This document shows positions 10,238 to 22,008 of a stretch of DNA of 64,000 nt, piece after piece. The translations under genes were made by a program, and so were the position numbers. The DNA lies in contig JAIXMO010000001.1 in NCBI GenBank assembly GCA_025677825.1, positions 372,001 through 436,000 on the forward strand. Reading direction: 5' to 3'. This DNA is from Helicostylum pulchrum (lineage: Eukaryota; Mucoromycota; Mucoromycetes; Mucorales; Mucoraceae). The notes beneath the pieces were generated by a model. That model was not told the DNA's origin. It searched no databases and saw only the letters and a program-made list of their open reading frames with translations. Within the stretch, counting starts at the first letter, position 1. Each line of letters begins with the position of its first letter.

Positions 10238-13215
10238 TTAGTCCTTTTTAAGTCGAGTGTCCCATAGATTTAATTTCAATGTTTGCCAAAGGTTTGATAA
10301 ACTAGGTCTACATATAAAATAAAAAGTCAGTACACACATTATTTTTTTTTATATATCTCGCAGTTATTTTTTTTTACCTTGTATCGGGAAGCATTGGGTA
10401 CTATTGAAAAAAACCGTTTTTTTAGTACAAATATAAAAAAAACTATTATTCCTTTTTTTTTTTTTTACCTGTAATTTTGGTATTGGTTTAATAGGCTCAC
10501 CATGAAGCAAACAATGAAGTACATAAGCAGAAAAGTAATGCGCACTTAATCGTTTCCATAGCAGCATATATTGAAAAAAAATAGCTCCCAAAGGGATCGG
10601 CATATTCTTTTTTTTAAAAAAAACATTGTCATTAGACTTTTATATATATATTTTGCATGATTTATACTTTACCCGCATCCAAAGATAAGCACCTTTACTA
10701 GCATCAATCGGAACACGATGAGGTACCCTTTTCTTTGATAATCCAGGAATACTAAAACTAAGGGACCGTTTCTTTTTTTTAGTTGGTTTCTTTGGAACAG
10801 GTACCTTTTTATCCTTGAGTTTAAATTTCGATATGATTTGCCTAAGTCTACGTAGTATACCGTGATGCACCCATAAGAAATTATCATGACTAAATATTTC
10901 AAATTCAAGTCCACCTAAGAGAGAGAAAAAGGGGGGAAAGGGGGATAAGAGACAGCAAAAATAAAACGCCTTTCTTTCTTACCTGGTAATCTATGTGGGT
11001 CTTTTACTCGTAACATAATAGCGAATAATGGAAAGTGATTAAAAAACGCCAAAATAGTTTCCATCACAGCTTGTAAAAAGATAACACCTACTCTACCCTA
11101 CAGAAAGAAAAAAAAAATGTTAAAACCAAAGAATTATTACATTAAAAAACAATTTTTTACCAAAGCAAATGTAAAGTAATAAATAACAACGGTCGGAAAC
11201 AAAAACGTCAGCAACGTAAATAAACTAGTGCCCAACAACAACTGATCCAAATCATAATCACAAGAATCAATTCGATCCCGTAAGATATTCCTCTTCTTGC
11301 CACGAAACAAATTAAACAATGAGTTTAAAATGACCAATTGCCAATTAAAGATACGAGCGGCTACCATGTAAAAGCAGTAGACATGCAGCGTCATAAACGC
11401 TAAAAAGTCAGAGGAAAGTGAAATGATCATCGTGACGCCAAATACGCCGGAGAGTCCAATGGTGTGAATAATGTGCGGTGTGTAAGGTTCGATGGTTTGC
11501 GTGCACAATGTCCATAGTCTAATCAACCAAAGAAACAGCTCACTGAGAAAACTGCCTAGTTCGTGGTTTAGTTTAAGACCTGCTGGTGATTCTAAAAACC
11601 AAAGCATCATGGAATGAAGTGATTCTACTGTGTATTTCTAAGAGTTTTTTTTTGTTACTGCGTTAAAATATTATATTTTTTTTCTGCGGAAAAAGATTTT
11701 TGTATTTACGTGTAAAATTCGGTGAAGTCTATCTGCCATTGCAGCATTATTGGTCATTAAAAAAGACCCTATAGCCAATCCAATAATGATGTCATTTGCG
11801 ACTAACCACATACTGTTATAAAAACTTTTCTTAAAGCAGTTTAGACAACAGTTATAAATGTTTTGTGGGGGGTTAATTATACCTAATATAGTAAGCTCTT
11901 GTCTTTGCAGTATTGGCCCAATTTTGTTTTCTAAGCATCATATACTGACGAGGCCAAAAAAATAGCTGTTGTAATCTCAAATCTACTTGCTGACCTATAT
12001 ATATATACGAAGGGGTTATACAAATATAATAAGAAAGAAAAAATAGTTACTATAAATTTACCAGCTGCAAAAAGGTCTTTAAAGGCAACACCATTCAATA
12101 TAAATTTAGGTAGTCGGACACTTAGAGCGTGTAAAGTGACTTCAGCTAACCCCAAAATGATAAACAGAATGGACAAGAATAAACTCACTACAATCTTTTT
12201 AACATGATAGCCAATAAACCCTTTCGGACTTGTGATGATGGTATGTACAAAATAATTAAATGCTGAATAAACCCAACGAGAGATGCGATCCAGAGCAGCA
12301 TACTTTGCAGCATTTTTACGTTTATGATGAGTGACTAACAGTTGTACACCGTGCTCTAAAAAATATGATGAATTGATTTGCACAAGCACAATACCAAGAT
12401 CGTCTGAAACCGGTTCGGTTTCGTTATTCAACTGGTGTCCAAAATCTATAATTTTTTTAAGGTTCGCTTGTTCCTCTAGTTGCTTTTTAGTTAACGGTTT
12501 TTTGCTCTTGCTGATGTTCATGTCTGCAGAGGTAATATCGAGTTCTAAAGGGTCAAGTGCTAAAAACTGCAATCGTTTTGGGTTGGGTTGCTCATAAAAT
12601 ATAACTTCGTACGTATCAAATGCAAGTTTTTTCTCATTGACATTGACAGATCTATTTTTTTTTTTTTTTTTGCATAAATTAAGTGATACAACTTTTTTTG
12701 GCGCGTAAAAAAAAACTTACAATGGTACAGGTATATACGCATCATCTAATGCTACCTTTAACCAAACTTCATGTCCTATTTGATATGTATTAAATACGTT
12801 ACACATACAACGCATCTCAATTTAAAAAAAAAATTACCTTGATCTGTGCAAGAAGGAACGGGATAATCTTCCTGTCCGTCCACTACAACACCTAAAATTT
12901 GTGGAGTGACAGTACAGACTTTATTGATGTAAGTGAATTCAGAGTGTTCTCCTGATATACAAAATTCAGCTAGCAAGTCTTGCATTTCATTCAACTAAGC
13001 GAAAAAAAAAAAAAAAAAAAAAAACTAGTCAACATGTTATTGCTCTTCATCATTAACTTTTTTTTTTTCTTTTTTACTTTTAAACCTGAAACAATAGAAG
13101 CAACACATATTGTTGTTGTGGTATTATACCACCCAATTAAAAAACCGGGTTCAGTCTTCGGTGAACATAGATGTGAAGGCCAAAATAACTTTACGGCATC
13201 ATGAGTTGATGACAT
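10238..13215 (-). CDS. GPI1: Gpi1/PIG-Q subunit of GPI-GlcNAc transferase
   Basis: About ten exons, start at 13213-13215 and stop at 10238-10240. The complex adds GlcNAc to phosphatidylinositol at the ER, the first step of GPI-anchor synthesis; Gpi1 is a multi-spanning subunit that helps hold the complex together. The central exon (11137-11610) carries the Pfam Gpi1 signature almost intact: SPAGLKLNHELGSFL, then FLAFMTLHVYCFYMVAARI, FRGKKRNILRDRIDSCDYDL and DQLLLGTSLFTLLTFLFP. Several hydrophobic helices flank it. The first exon (GFLIGWY) resembles the LLVGRW segment near the N-terminus of PIG-Q, supporting the start at 13215 rather than the internal ATG at 12994. The last exon ends NLWDTRLKKD. 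Several donor sites are followed at once by T or A runs. Confidence 0.9.
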
Positions 13216-13721
13216 TATCTTTAAAAGTCGTTTCTCAAACTTTTTTTTATTATTATTTCGTGTAAATTAAGCGTAAAATTATACAGGGGAAAAAATATAG
13301 AGCCTTAAAAAAGAGAGAGAGTGTGTGTGTGTGTAAGCTCAAAAAAGAGAGGCATTGTTCTTTTTGGTTCAAGCAAAAAAAGCTCTACTTTTTATACAGC
13401 AGAATAACATAGTCACGTATTTCAACCTGCTCCAAATCGGTGATCTTTTTATCTTAGCAACCAAACATATTGACGCGTTATTTTTTTACGCGAAAAGGGG
13501 GAGTCAACAAATAACCTCTTGATTACGACTTAAACATATTCCCTTTTTGTTTACCTTTTACAAGAAAAGAAAAGAAAAGTAAAAAGAAAAACGAAAAGTC
13601 TATTTCAAAATTTCAGGCACAGCTAAACTCGCCCTTTTTTTATTCACTCAAAAAAAAAAACTTTTCTTTATTCTTTTTTTTTTAATTTAATCGAAAGGAA
13701 GTTGAAGTTGGGAAGGAAGTA
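13216..13721. other. Divergent intergenic region with GA/GT microsatellite
   Basis: It separates the divergent GPI1 and T5orf172 genes and should contain both promoters. A (GA)n(GT)n microsatellite lies at about 13312-13335 and an AAAAG-rich purine tract at 13560-13600. A pyrimidine-rich stretch (13633-13685) precedes the plus-strand start. Nothing else is recognisable. Confidence 0.4.
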
Positions 13722-14921
13722 ATGTTAAGGCATTGTCAACACAAACTAGCGTTTACCAAAACAAGTTGGTACACCAATGCGCTGAAAGCGGTACTACCTC
13801 ATAATAAAGAGCTGGCGGCCAAACCATGGTACCATTACCGTTGCACTGCCTCATTAGCGACGGCTTTGAAAGAGAATAATATGCGAACCACCACTTTTGT
13901 GACACCATCGCCATTGCCCATTGTTGAACCACTGCAGTCGATAATAAAAACTAGCTTACCAGAATCAAACTCGACATTACAGAAATACCAGCGTTGTACT
14001 GGGTTTAGAAGGTACGACGGCCAACGTTGTGAAAGGCTTGTAAAGATAGATCCTTCTATACCAATGACAGAACATGTGTTTTGTTATAACCATAGGTCAC
14101 ATAAACCAGCTGTTGAAAAAAAAAAGAAGAATAATGGTAAAAAAATTCCAAAGAAGCAGACAAGTAACTATCATGAACTAAATAATGCGACTGAAGAAGA
14201 GATTAATAGTCATATACAGAGTTATATGACTCCAGCGATTGAGAAGAGCATGTTTAGAGCGCCAAGCAAAGTATACGACTGTTGGGACTGTAAATATTAT
14301 ATGTATATAAATATAAAATGGTTCAAATTAGAAAACTTATTTTATTTCTGTATAGTGTGGATTGGCAAACATATTAACAAAAAAAAAAGTACAGTGATAC
14401 GGCGAGAGATGAAGAAACCGGTATCGAAACTAGATAAAGATGGATTTATATACGTATATTCGATTGCAAACGGACCTCGTGCGTCACAAAACTCGCATGC
14501 TTATTTTAAGATTGGAAGAACCAACAATCCTCATCGAAGGATGTATCAAGTTTCCAATGTGTGTAAACTTGATCCCAAAATCATTGAAATATTCCCAAGC
14601 TTTCCTACGGATGAAAATCAAAAGACGTTATCCACTAATCTGGCTACATTAAAAAGCACATTGGCTGAGATACCAAAGTGTCCATTATCTCATAGAGTTG
14701 AAAAATTAATTCATTTAGAATTATCGAGTTTATATAAGCGCGCAGGTTTTAAATGTCCTCATTGCGGGAAAACTCACAGAGAATGGATTCGCATTAATAG
14801 AAGAAAAGGTCCGGACGGTGCCCCAATGACTGATAGAGAACTTTGGGTATCTTGCATTAGACCAGTCATATTAAAATGGATAAAATATGGTGTCTTGGCT
14901 TCCGTTGTAAATAGACAATAA
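13722..14921 (+). CDS. T5orf172 (DUF1766/MUG113-type) domain protein
   Basis: The open frame is 399 aa, but 14290-14355 (66 nt, GTAAAT to TATAG) looks like an intron whose removal keeps the frame and gives 377 aa. Removing it deletes a poorly conserved segment rich in Tyr, Ile and Phe. Domains: a variable N-terminus; a Cys-rich patch (RCTGFRRYDGQRCERL and VFCYNH) that may bind metal; then the T5orf172 domain, GFIYVYS followed by FKIGRTNNPHRRMYQ, of the GIY-YIG-related fold. A CPHCGKTHREWI motif near the C-terminus completes the pattern of fungal Mug113-like proteins. Their biochemical role is unknown; the fold suggests possible nuclease ancestry. Start chosen as the first ATG after the pyrimidine-rich leader. 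Domain call is firm, function open. Confidence 0.82.
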   Translation: MLRHCQHKLAFTKTSWYTNALKAVLPHNKELAAKPWYHYRCTASLATALKENNMRTTTFVTPSPLPIVEPLQSIIKTSLPESNSTLQKYQRCTGFRRYDGQRCERLVKIDPSIPMTEHVFCYNHRSHKPAVEKKKKNNGKKIPKKQTSNYHELNNATEEEINSHIQSYMTPAIEKSMFRAPSKVYDCWDCKYYMYINIKWFKLENLFYFCIVWIGKHINKKKSTVIRREMKKPVSKLDKDGFIYVYSIANGPRASQNSHAYFKIGRTNNPHRRMYQVSNVCKLDPKIIEIFPSFPTDENQKTLSTNLATLKSTLAEIPKCPLSHRVEKLIHLELSSLYKRAGFKCPHCGKTHREWIRINRRKGPDGAPMTDRELWVSCIRPVILKWIKYGVLASVVNRQ

Positions 14922-15096
14922 TAAAAAGTATAAACAAAAAGATTTTAATTTATATATATAAAAAATAAAAATACAAGGGGCATCTAAAAAGGAAGGGGAA
15001 GGGAGGAAGGAGGAGAGGGAAAATATATGTATAGTAATAAACGGGAAAAAAAAAAAGGGAATTTGTAATTTAACGGGAAAGAGAAAAATAGTAGCT

Positions 15097-15810
15097 TTAA
15101 GCAGTTTCTGTTCCTTCACTCGTTGTTCCATTGGAATTAACATCTACAGCTAAACCATATTCAATAGTAGAAGAGTTTTCAAGAGGAGCATGAACAACAC
15201 CAGCTGCATCGGAGAATCTATCCTTGACTTCTTGCCACATCAAGGAACGTTCTTTGCTAACACCTCCTAAAACGGCCGAGTTTTCTTGTGCACGACGAAG
15301 TAAATAAGGAATGACCTCATCTATCATACCGTACGGTAAGTACTTGTAAATAGAATACCCGTTCTTGCCTAAAGTGTAAGAGATTTGATCTTGCATGCCA
15401 AACAACTGACCGAAATGAACGACTCCAGAGCGAGGTAATACATGATGGTTTTCCATTTCTTCAACTGTCAAAATAGTAGATTCTCTGTTATGACTAGCGA
15501 CCATAAATACAATAGGGGCTGTAGTAGCAGTTAAGGCATGACCAGTAGAGTCTTGATAGTGGTGCAATCTTTTGAGCAAAAAGCGAACACCGTTATTATA
15601 AGATTCGTGGGTATCTTCCAGGGTCTCATGAATTGGTGAAGGGTATTTCATTTGATCAGCTCGCTTACGTTCGGACACCATGTAAGCTCCACGAACTAGT
15701 TTAGCAGCAAAAGAAAAGTTGTTACGATTGGCTCTATCTACATCCCGCTCTAATTTCTTTTGAGCTGCCTTTGTATACATTTGATCTAAAGGAGATATAT
15801 TAGAATACAG

Positions 15811-15844
<34 letters not shown>

Positions 15845-17186
15845 TACAGGTATTATAAACTGTGGGAGAATGGTCTGTATCATCTCTACGGTTATACTTT
15901 TCTTGTAAATTCATTGCAACATGATCAATAGCTTCTTGAAAGTAAGATTGTTCAGCATCTACCATGACACCGACTCTTACATCATGAGCAAGCTGACATA
16001 CTTGTTCCAATCGATCGACCATTCTGTCATAAGCTTGTAAATCATCGCAAGTTAAAAAGACTTCTTTTTCAGTCTTGCCTTGATCAGTTTCCCACCACAC
16101 TTCACGACCAGCTCCTCTTAAATTAAATAGCTTTGTAAATTCAATATAGTCTAATGTTCCTTGACTTTCTTGCAAGTGAGATAAGATTTGAGAGCGTTGC
16201 TTGTGTTGTAATTCAGACTGTGGTGTAGGGCAAATCTTATTCACAACATGGTTCAAACAAGTAGTATCAACCTGACCATTTATTTGGTACATTTCAAACG
16301 CTTGATCTAAATACATGATCACTTGATTCAAACGAAGTAATAATTCAGGAGGAGCAAATGCAGTTACTTTGACTGCTGCAAAAGCACCGCTGGTAGCATA
16401 CTCTTCATGTTGACCGGTAGCGGCTGTCTTGAGACAGTTTTTGATCATTTCTAAAATCACATCTGCCTTTTGTTCTTGACGCCAGTATTTTCCAGTTTCT
16501 TCCTTCTTGGAGTGGGCGAGTTCATCCATGTGTAAATCGGCTTCTACACTAAGATCCAGGATACAGTTAATACCAGATTGAGATAACCGGGTCATGGTAG
16601 CGACACATTCTTCTGCGGTTTCACCACCACAAAATTGACTAAAGAAAGTGTTCTTGACAAACCAGTAGACGGGCGCTTGCAGATGTAATGTCTCTGCCAA
16701 CTTGATAAGATGAGGAGCAGCATCTACAATCCAAGGCAATGTACATAACTTGTATACAAATAATCCCAACAAAAGCTCTGGTGTGGATTTTGCCTTCATG
16801 GCGGCTCTATTATCATCATCCATTAATTCAGCAATTGTACCTGCAGATGTAGAGTTACTAAAGGCAGACATGGGAGCAGAAGCAATCTCTACAACTTTAT
16901 CTGAATCAGCATTTGCAGCAGCTGAAGAATAGTAATAGGATGCAGCTAAGGATACAGCGGCAATGGAAGAGATTGTCTTGATAGGTAAAGTCTTTCTACT
17001 ATTGGTAATAGCAGAAGGTTTAATTGGATTATTACCAGAATGGAAACGAGATTTTTTGAGGAATGTTAGGGTGTTGGGAGTAGCATGGTGAAAATTTAAT
17101 GTTTGAATTGATTTACTGAAATTAGTAGTAGTAGTAGTAGTGGTATTGAAAAGGTAAGAAGTACGGGAAATAAAATGACGTTGCAT
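15097..17186 (-). CDS. PUT1: Mitochondrial proline dehydrogenase
   Basis: Two exons, 17186-15848 and 15785-15097, giving 675 aa. The enzyme oxidises proline to pyrroline-5-carboxylate with FAD and passes electrons to the respiratory chain on the inner mitochondrial membrane. Family signatures are in the second exon: FAAKLVRGAYMVSERKRA, then PIVFMVASHNRES, GQLFGMQDQISYTLG, YKYLPYGMIDEVIPYLLRRA and the tail pattern around GVSKERSLMW. The first exon contains NCILDLSVEA and VGVMVDAEQSYFQ. Its N-terminus is Thr/Ser/Arg-rich with few acids, as expected for a mitochondrial presequence, followed by a hydrophobic stretch. The join YNT-YQMY is a family hallmark and confirms the splice. The intron holds a run of 32 identical bases right beside the donor. 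It is convergent with the T5orf172 gene, 175 bp apart. Confidence 0.95.
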
Positions 17187-17910
17187 ACCAATACTGGCAG
17201 ATTTTATGTATATATAAAAGGTATGAAAGAGAAAAAAAAAGAGGCAGGTAATAAACTACAAGGGAAAAAGACTCTTATAAGGAAGAAAAAAAAAAGAGGA
17301 AAAAAACGCGAAGTATTTGTTTGCCTTTATATACAAGTTTCTAATTTTTTTTTTAGTGTATCTTACGGGAAGTTTGATTATAATCCCATATTATTAGAAA
17401 TGAACCTTTTTTTTTTAACATGTATAAATCCATTTATAGCAACTTTTTTTCGCACGTTCGAACCAATCATAATACACTTTTAAGGTTTTAAACTAGTTTG
17501 ACAGCCAAATCCGACATGTTTTCCATTTTCTGCTTTTTCTTTTAATTGTGGAGAATTTATTTTTTTGGTATTAGTATCAAAAAAGATTTTTTTTTTTCAG
17601 AGTAGTGCTAGTGAAATTTAATTTTTTTAAGAAAGTGTTTTTTTTTTAAATAAAGTATATTTTTAATTCCTTATGATAGCAAGACTACAATTGTTTCATG
17701 ATTTTAAAAAAGTTATTTGTATGAAGAGTGAAAATAACAAAGATCAGCATCTGGACTATTTTTAAAAATTTCCCTTTTCCCATGTTTTAATTTTACACAA
17801 AAAGTATAGATACAAACAAAGCGAGGGAGAGGATCTAGATTTTTGCTTCCCCTTTTATTTATTTTAGGTACTTGTGCACAACCCGGAAAAATTACATATT
17901 CGTTCCTTAG
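17187..17910. other. Intergenic spacer upstream of PUT1
   Basis: AT-rich DNA, upstream of PUT1 and downstream of the next gene. A CCAAT sequence at about 17460 could serve PUT1. The overlapping ORF at 17175-17483 is a Lys-rich low-complexity frame and is not accepted. Nothing else is seen. Confidence 0.35.
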
Positions 17911-19282
17911 TTACCAAATGAATGTATCTTTACTGATAGATAAGTAACCATCGTTATTATTAGATAAGGAAGAAAAACTGGTAGCATCCGATACGTAGAT
18001 TTTTCTAGCTCCCTTTTTTTCACTATTATTATAAAACAATTGATTCAAGTCTTGTTGTTCTAATAAATTGTTGTCATTATGACTCTTGTTTCTTATCAAA
18101 TGCATTGTCTCAAATAAAGCTGTATCCATTTGCTCTCTTCTTCTATCTGTTTTAATCTGATTTCTTCTAGCAGCGGCTTTATCCAACTTTTCTTTTATAT
18201 GGTCGTGCTTTTGTTTCCCTTGTTTCTTTAGTTGTGCCGATAATATGGATAATCTTTCTTGATTTGTAGGCCCAAATTCCTTTTTAGAAAACATGTCCTG
18301 GTTATCACTGTGCTGGTAATGTTGTAAATAAGATGTAATCGGCATATCCGTTGTAGCTGAATTGGGAATACTATTATAATGAAGCCAGTCATTAATCATA
18401 GTCTTTTTTGATATAGCGCCTAATTTTTCTTCCATTGCTACCAAATTATGATGATTGGGCTTTTTATCATCTATACAGGATGGCTGTAATGTATTGATGA
18501 CTAATTCGTTGCTATCTGAATTATATCCACGGTGATAACTTAAGCTCTTGTTGCTTATTTCGTATTGTGTAGCATCCAATTCGTTCATTAGTGTCGTTTT
18601 CCAATCACTAGTAGGTTCCATTTTGTCATCAAAAGTAAAGGGAAGTGATGGTAAAATGCTATCACTATTGCTGCTGCTGTCGCTGCTGCCGCTGCGAGAA
18701 GGTTGTAATAAGCTCTTGGTTATTTTTAATAGTTTAGGTTTCACTATTTGCATTTGACCCATAGATTGAGCATGCTTGATATTTCTTTCTGCTTTAACTT
18801 TATTTTCAGACCCTGCAACAAAAAAAAAAAAAAAAAAAAAAAGTAATTAATCAGCACCAAAAAAAAATAGTTGTACAATTCTATGCAATGCATAAAAGTT
18901 TGCATGTGCATAATACAATGCTTATGTGATTCATAATCGCGTAATATACTCACTTTGACCAGCAGACGAACTTGAAGATTTAGATAAAACGGAATTCATT
19001 TTTTTAATTAGCCTCGAAAATAAATTTTGTTTGGTTGGCGTTGTATTTAAACATGTTTTAGTAGTAGTAGTAGGCGACTTGTTTTTTACTTGGAATTTAT
19101 CACTGTAATAATATAATTATTATTAGATTTTAAATAAGCATTGGTGGGCATTTATTTATATATTATTTATTTATTTATTATTATTACCCTTTTTCGGAAA
19201 ACTTTTCGTTGTCGATCGTTGTTGTATTCCAAAAATACGACTTTTTTCGTTTGATACTCACTGGTTCGTTTTTACTATTCAT
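17911..19282 (-). CDS. Unrecognised Ser/Asn-rich protein
   Basis: Exon 1 is 19188-19282 (starting MNSKNEPVSIKRKKSYFW), exon 2 begins at 19102, and a third exon runs from near 18817 to the stop at 17911. Phases agree at both joins, so the reading frame extends well upstream of the internal ATG at 18762. About 370 aa. No domain is recognised. Visible features are a basic N-terminal patch (IKRKK), Ser and Thr runs, and a predicted charged helix rich in Lys/Arg (about KKQGKQKHDHIKEKLDKAAA). An RKIYVSDATSFSS segment lies near the end. Composition suggests a largely disordered cytoplasmic or nuclear protein. The intron near 18820 has a run of about 22 identical bases. No function is proposed. Confidence 0.55.
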
Positions 19283-22008
19283 ATATTTTTCTTCTTAGTA
19301 GCAGTAGTAAAGCGTAGTAATGTATAATAATAAAAAAAATAATAAATGAAAAAGAGTATATATATAAATAAATAAAAATAAAGGGCCAAGTGGGAGTGAG
19401 AAAGAATATTATATGGGCGGAAAAGGCGGAATCCGTCCGAATTTCTCTTTTTCACCACCATTTCTCATCATTTATTTAACATGTGTAACATGTAAAAAAA
19501 AGGAATGCCCTTTTTAAGAAAAAGATGATTTATTTTTTTGGTCTTCCGTAGCATTTTTTAGGTTCCGGCTTTGCTTTTTTGTTTTTCTTACCAAGATATA
19601 TTGTACTAACCAATGACCTTTCTTTGAAAACAGAAAGAAAAAGAGATGGTTCATATACATAAAGTCTCAATTGATTAATAAGAAATTACCTTATCAAGAT
19701 CACATTTTAACTGCTGTAAAATAAAATAAAATTCGTAGTACCAAAACTGTATTACAAAACCATAGCACACACGCACACAATTCTTTTTTTAAAAAGTAAA
19801 AAAAATAAAAGTGGCATTATCAGAAAGATTTAGGATAGTCACCTATTATTTATATACTCGTGTAAATAATACTGAGCACGTACATAAAAAATTCTCATTT
19901 ATCGAATACATATACATAAACAATAAAGTGGGAAAATAAAATCTCAAAAATCCGCGCATACATCGCGCAAGGGCTTTTTATTTATTATTCCGCCAGTGCA
20001 TTATATAAACAAAGCGTTATAAGCCTTTTTGTTCGTAAAAGAAAAAAGTATGAGGATTACTTGACCCAGACCAAAGTTATAGTATTTGAATATTTTTTAA
20101 AAAAAAAGGCTTTTGCAAGAATGAAAGTACGAAGTAAGGGATGTGGGGCCCAATTGAATTAGCCAAGATGCGAGCAAAAAGGAAAAAAGGAATGTTTTAT
20201 CACTTGCTTCCGAGACCTTGTACAACGCCGGATATACATGAAGCAAAGCTTCCAACGTGTCGTTAAAAGAAAGGAACCATTCAAATCAGAGCAATTTACC
20301 ACCAATGCCAACCAATGGATAGAAACATTTAAGTTTCAATAAATAATAAGCTTTCCCAATGGTTGTTGTCAATAAACAAAGAAAAAAAAATCCCTCTGCA
20401 TTTTGTAATCAGATGATAAATTGAAACCTAAATATACTAAACGCAACATCAGTTTTAAATAGAGTGCATTTATACTGACTATATATGATACTTTTTTTAT
20501 TGTTGCTGATCGAACTGTTGATCCTTTCTACAGCACCTTTTAAAATAGTAACGTGCTATAAATACTCTGTTACAGGCGAACCGATTTCTTTTTTTTACGT
20601 GATCAATCAAGGACTATACATAAGTTTCTCCTCTTTCCCCTTTTTGTTAAAGCATGCAAGAAAAAGCAAGTCAGCTGTTGTAGGACGAATCACTTCAAAT
20701 TTAACAAGCGTTTAAATTGTTTTTTTCTCTTATAAAAAGTCAAAAAACCCTTGCGCCCCCCTTACATATTCCTGTAAAGTTTTAATTGAAATACTTTGCA
20801 TACAAAGTTATAAAAAAGAAAATCCTTATAAAGACAGTTTTTGATCAATAAGCATATTTGCGCCTTTTTTTTGAGCTTATATTATCATATGATAAGTGGT
20901 GTAAGAGATTTCACAGAAAGGCGATTACTACACGAACGTTTTTTTTTAAAAAAAAAAATACGCATGGAGTTTCATTTTTTTCCAAGTGTCAATTTTTTAA
21001 TTCTGCAAGAGTTTTTTTATTCTACCAAACAATCTTCAAAAAAAACCTTATTCATTTCTATCATCTGGTTAAAAGTTTCATAAAGAAAACAAACAATTAT
21101 ATCAAACATTGGATCTAACACAGTCTGTTTGGCTATATCGAAAATTGTCCGTACGTGTATAAAATAAAGTATTCCCGAATTCGTAAAAAAAAAAGATCTC
21201 GCGTTAAAAGTGAATTGTAGTTGAAAGCCGGCCAATTATATTCTCAAGTTTACAGTATCACCTAAAACTATAAACATGCTTTATAGTCAATACATCAAAA
21301 ACATTTAGTGCCACTTGTTATCAAGGGAATTACAATAAGTGCAGCTAGCTGCCTTGACTAAAAAAAGTTAGAAGAGGAAGGTTGCAACGACCAGTAAATG
21401 TATTCCTGAATTTTATTTAGTTGCCTTGAGTGCTACGAATCTGAGTGTATCTCATGACAGCATCTCATGACAGCGCAGTAAAAAAATAAAAATCTATTAT
21501 ACTCTCCGAATAGTTAAGAGCTTCTACATTGTAGCGATTTTTATTTTTGTTTAATGATACTGAAAAAGAAGAATTATATATTTTATTAAATGTATTGCAC
21601 GACACAGATTTTTTTTTTAGTGTCATTAAAAAGGAAGCTACTGCAAGTACAAATAATTAATTTTGATGCCTGTACCTGATTGTTTGCGCAACATACATAT
21701 ACCTTTTAAAATGATCGCCTCTTCATTATCGGCAGTAATGGTAGATCTGCTCGCGTAACACCAAGAGCAATAAACAAAATGTACAGCGCTATTTTTTTTT
21801 TGTCTGGGATAAGTGCGCACACCTTAAATTAATTACAAATCGGTACGGATAAAAATTATTTTCTGAGCCTTACTCTACACTTCTACAAAAAAAGTCACCG
21901 GATTTTTTAGCTGTCAGAAAAAAAAGCATAATAAAAAATCTTACCTGTGTAATTATCTAAATCTCAAAAAGAGAAACCGTGTTTAATACGGCGATATAAT
22001 GTGATATA
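19283..22008. other. Long gene-poor intergenic region
   Basis: 2.7 kb with only short, low-complexity ORFs on both strands, none with conserved motifs or coherent splice structure. It is AT-rich, with a (TTTA)n-like stretch at 19150-19185 and several T and A runs. Bases 21836-22008 lie directly 3' of the Fanzor remnant on its strand and could hold its guide-RNA or element end, but I see no clear inverted repeat. No gene is supported. Confidence 0.4.

Noticed and set aside
17175..17483. Lys-rich 102-aa ORF upstream of PUT1
   Set aside because: Low complexity from A-rich DNA, overlaps the PUT1 start on the other strand, no domain.
20841..21118. Overlapping short ORFs in the long spacer
   Set aside because: Composition is Phe/Lys/Ser low complexity in two frames at once; no splice context or motif.
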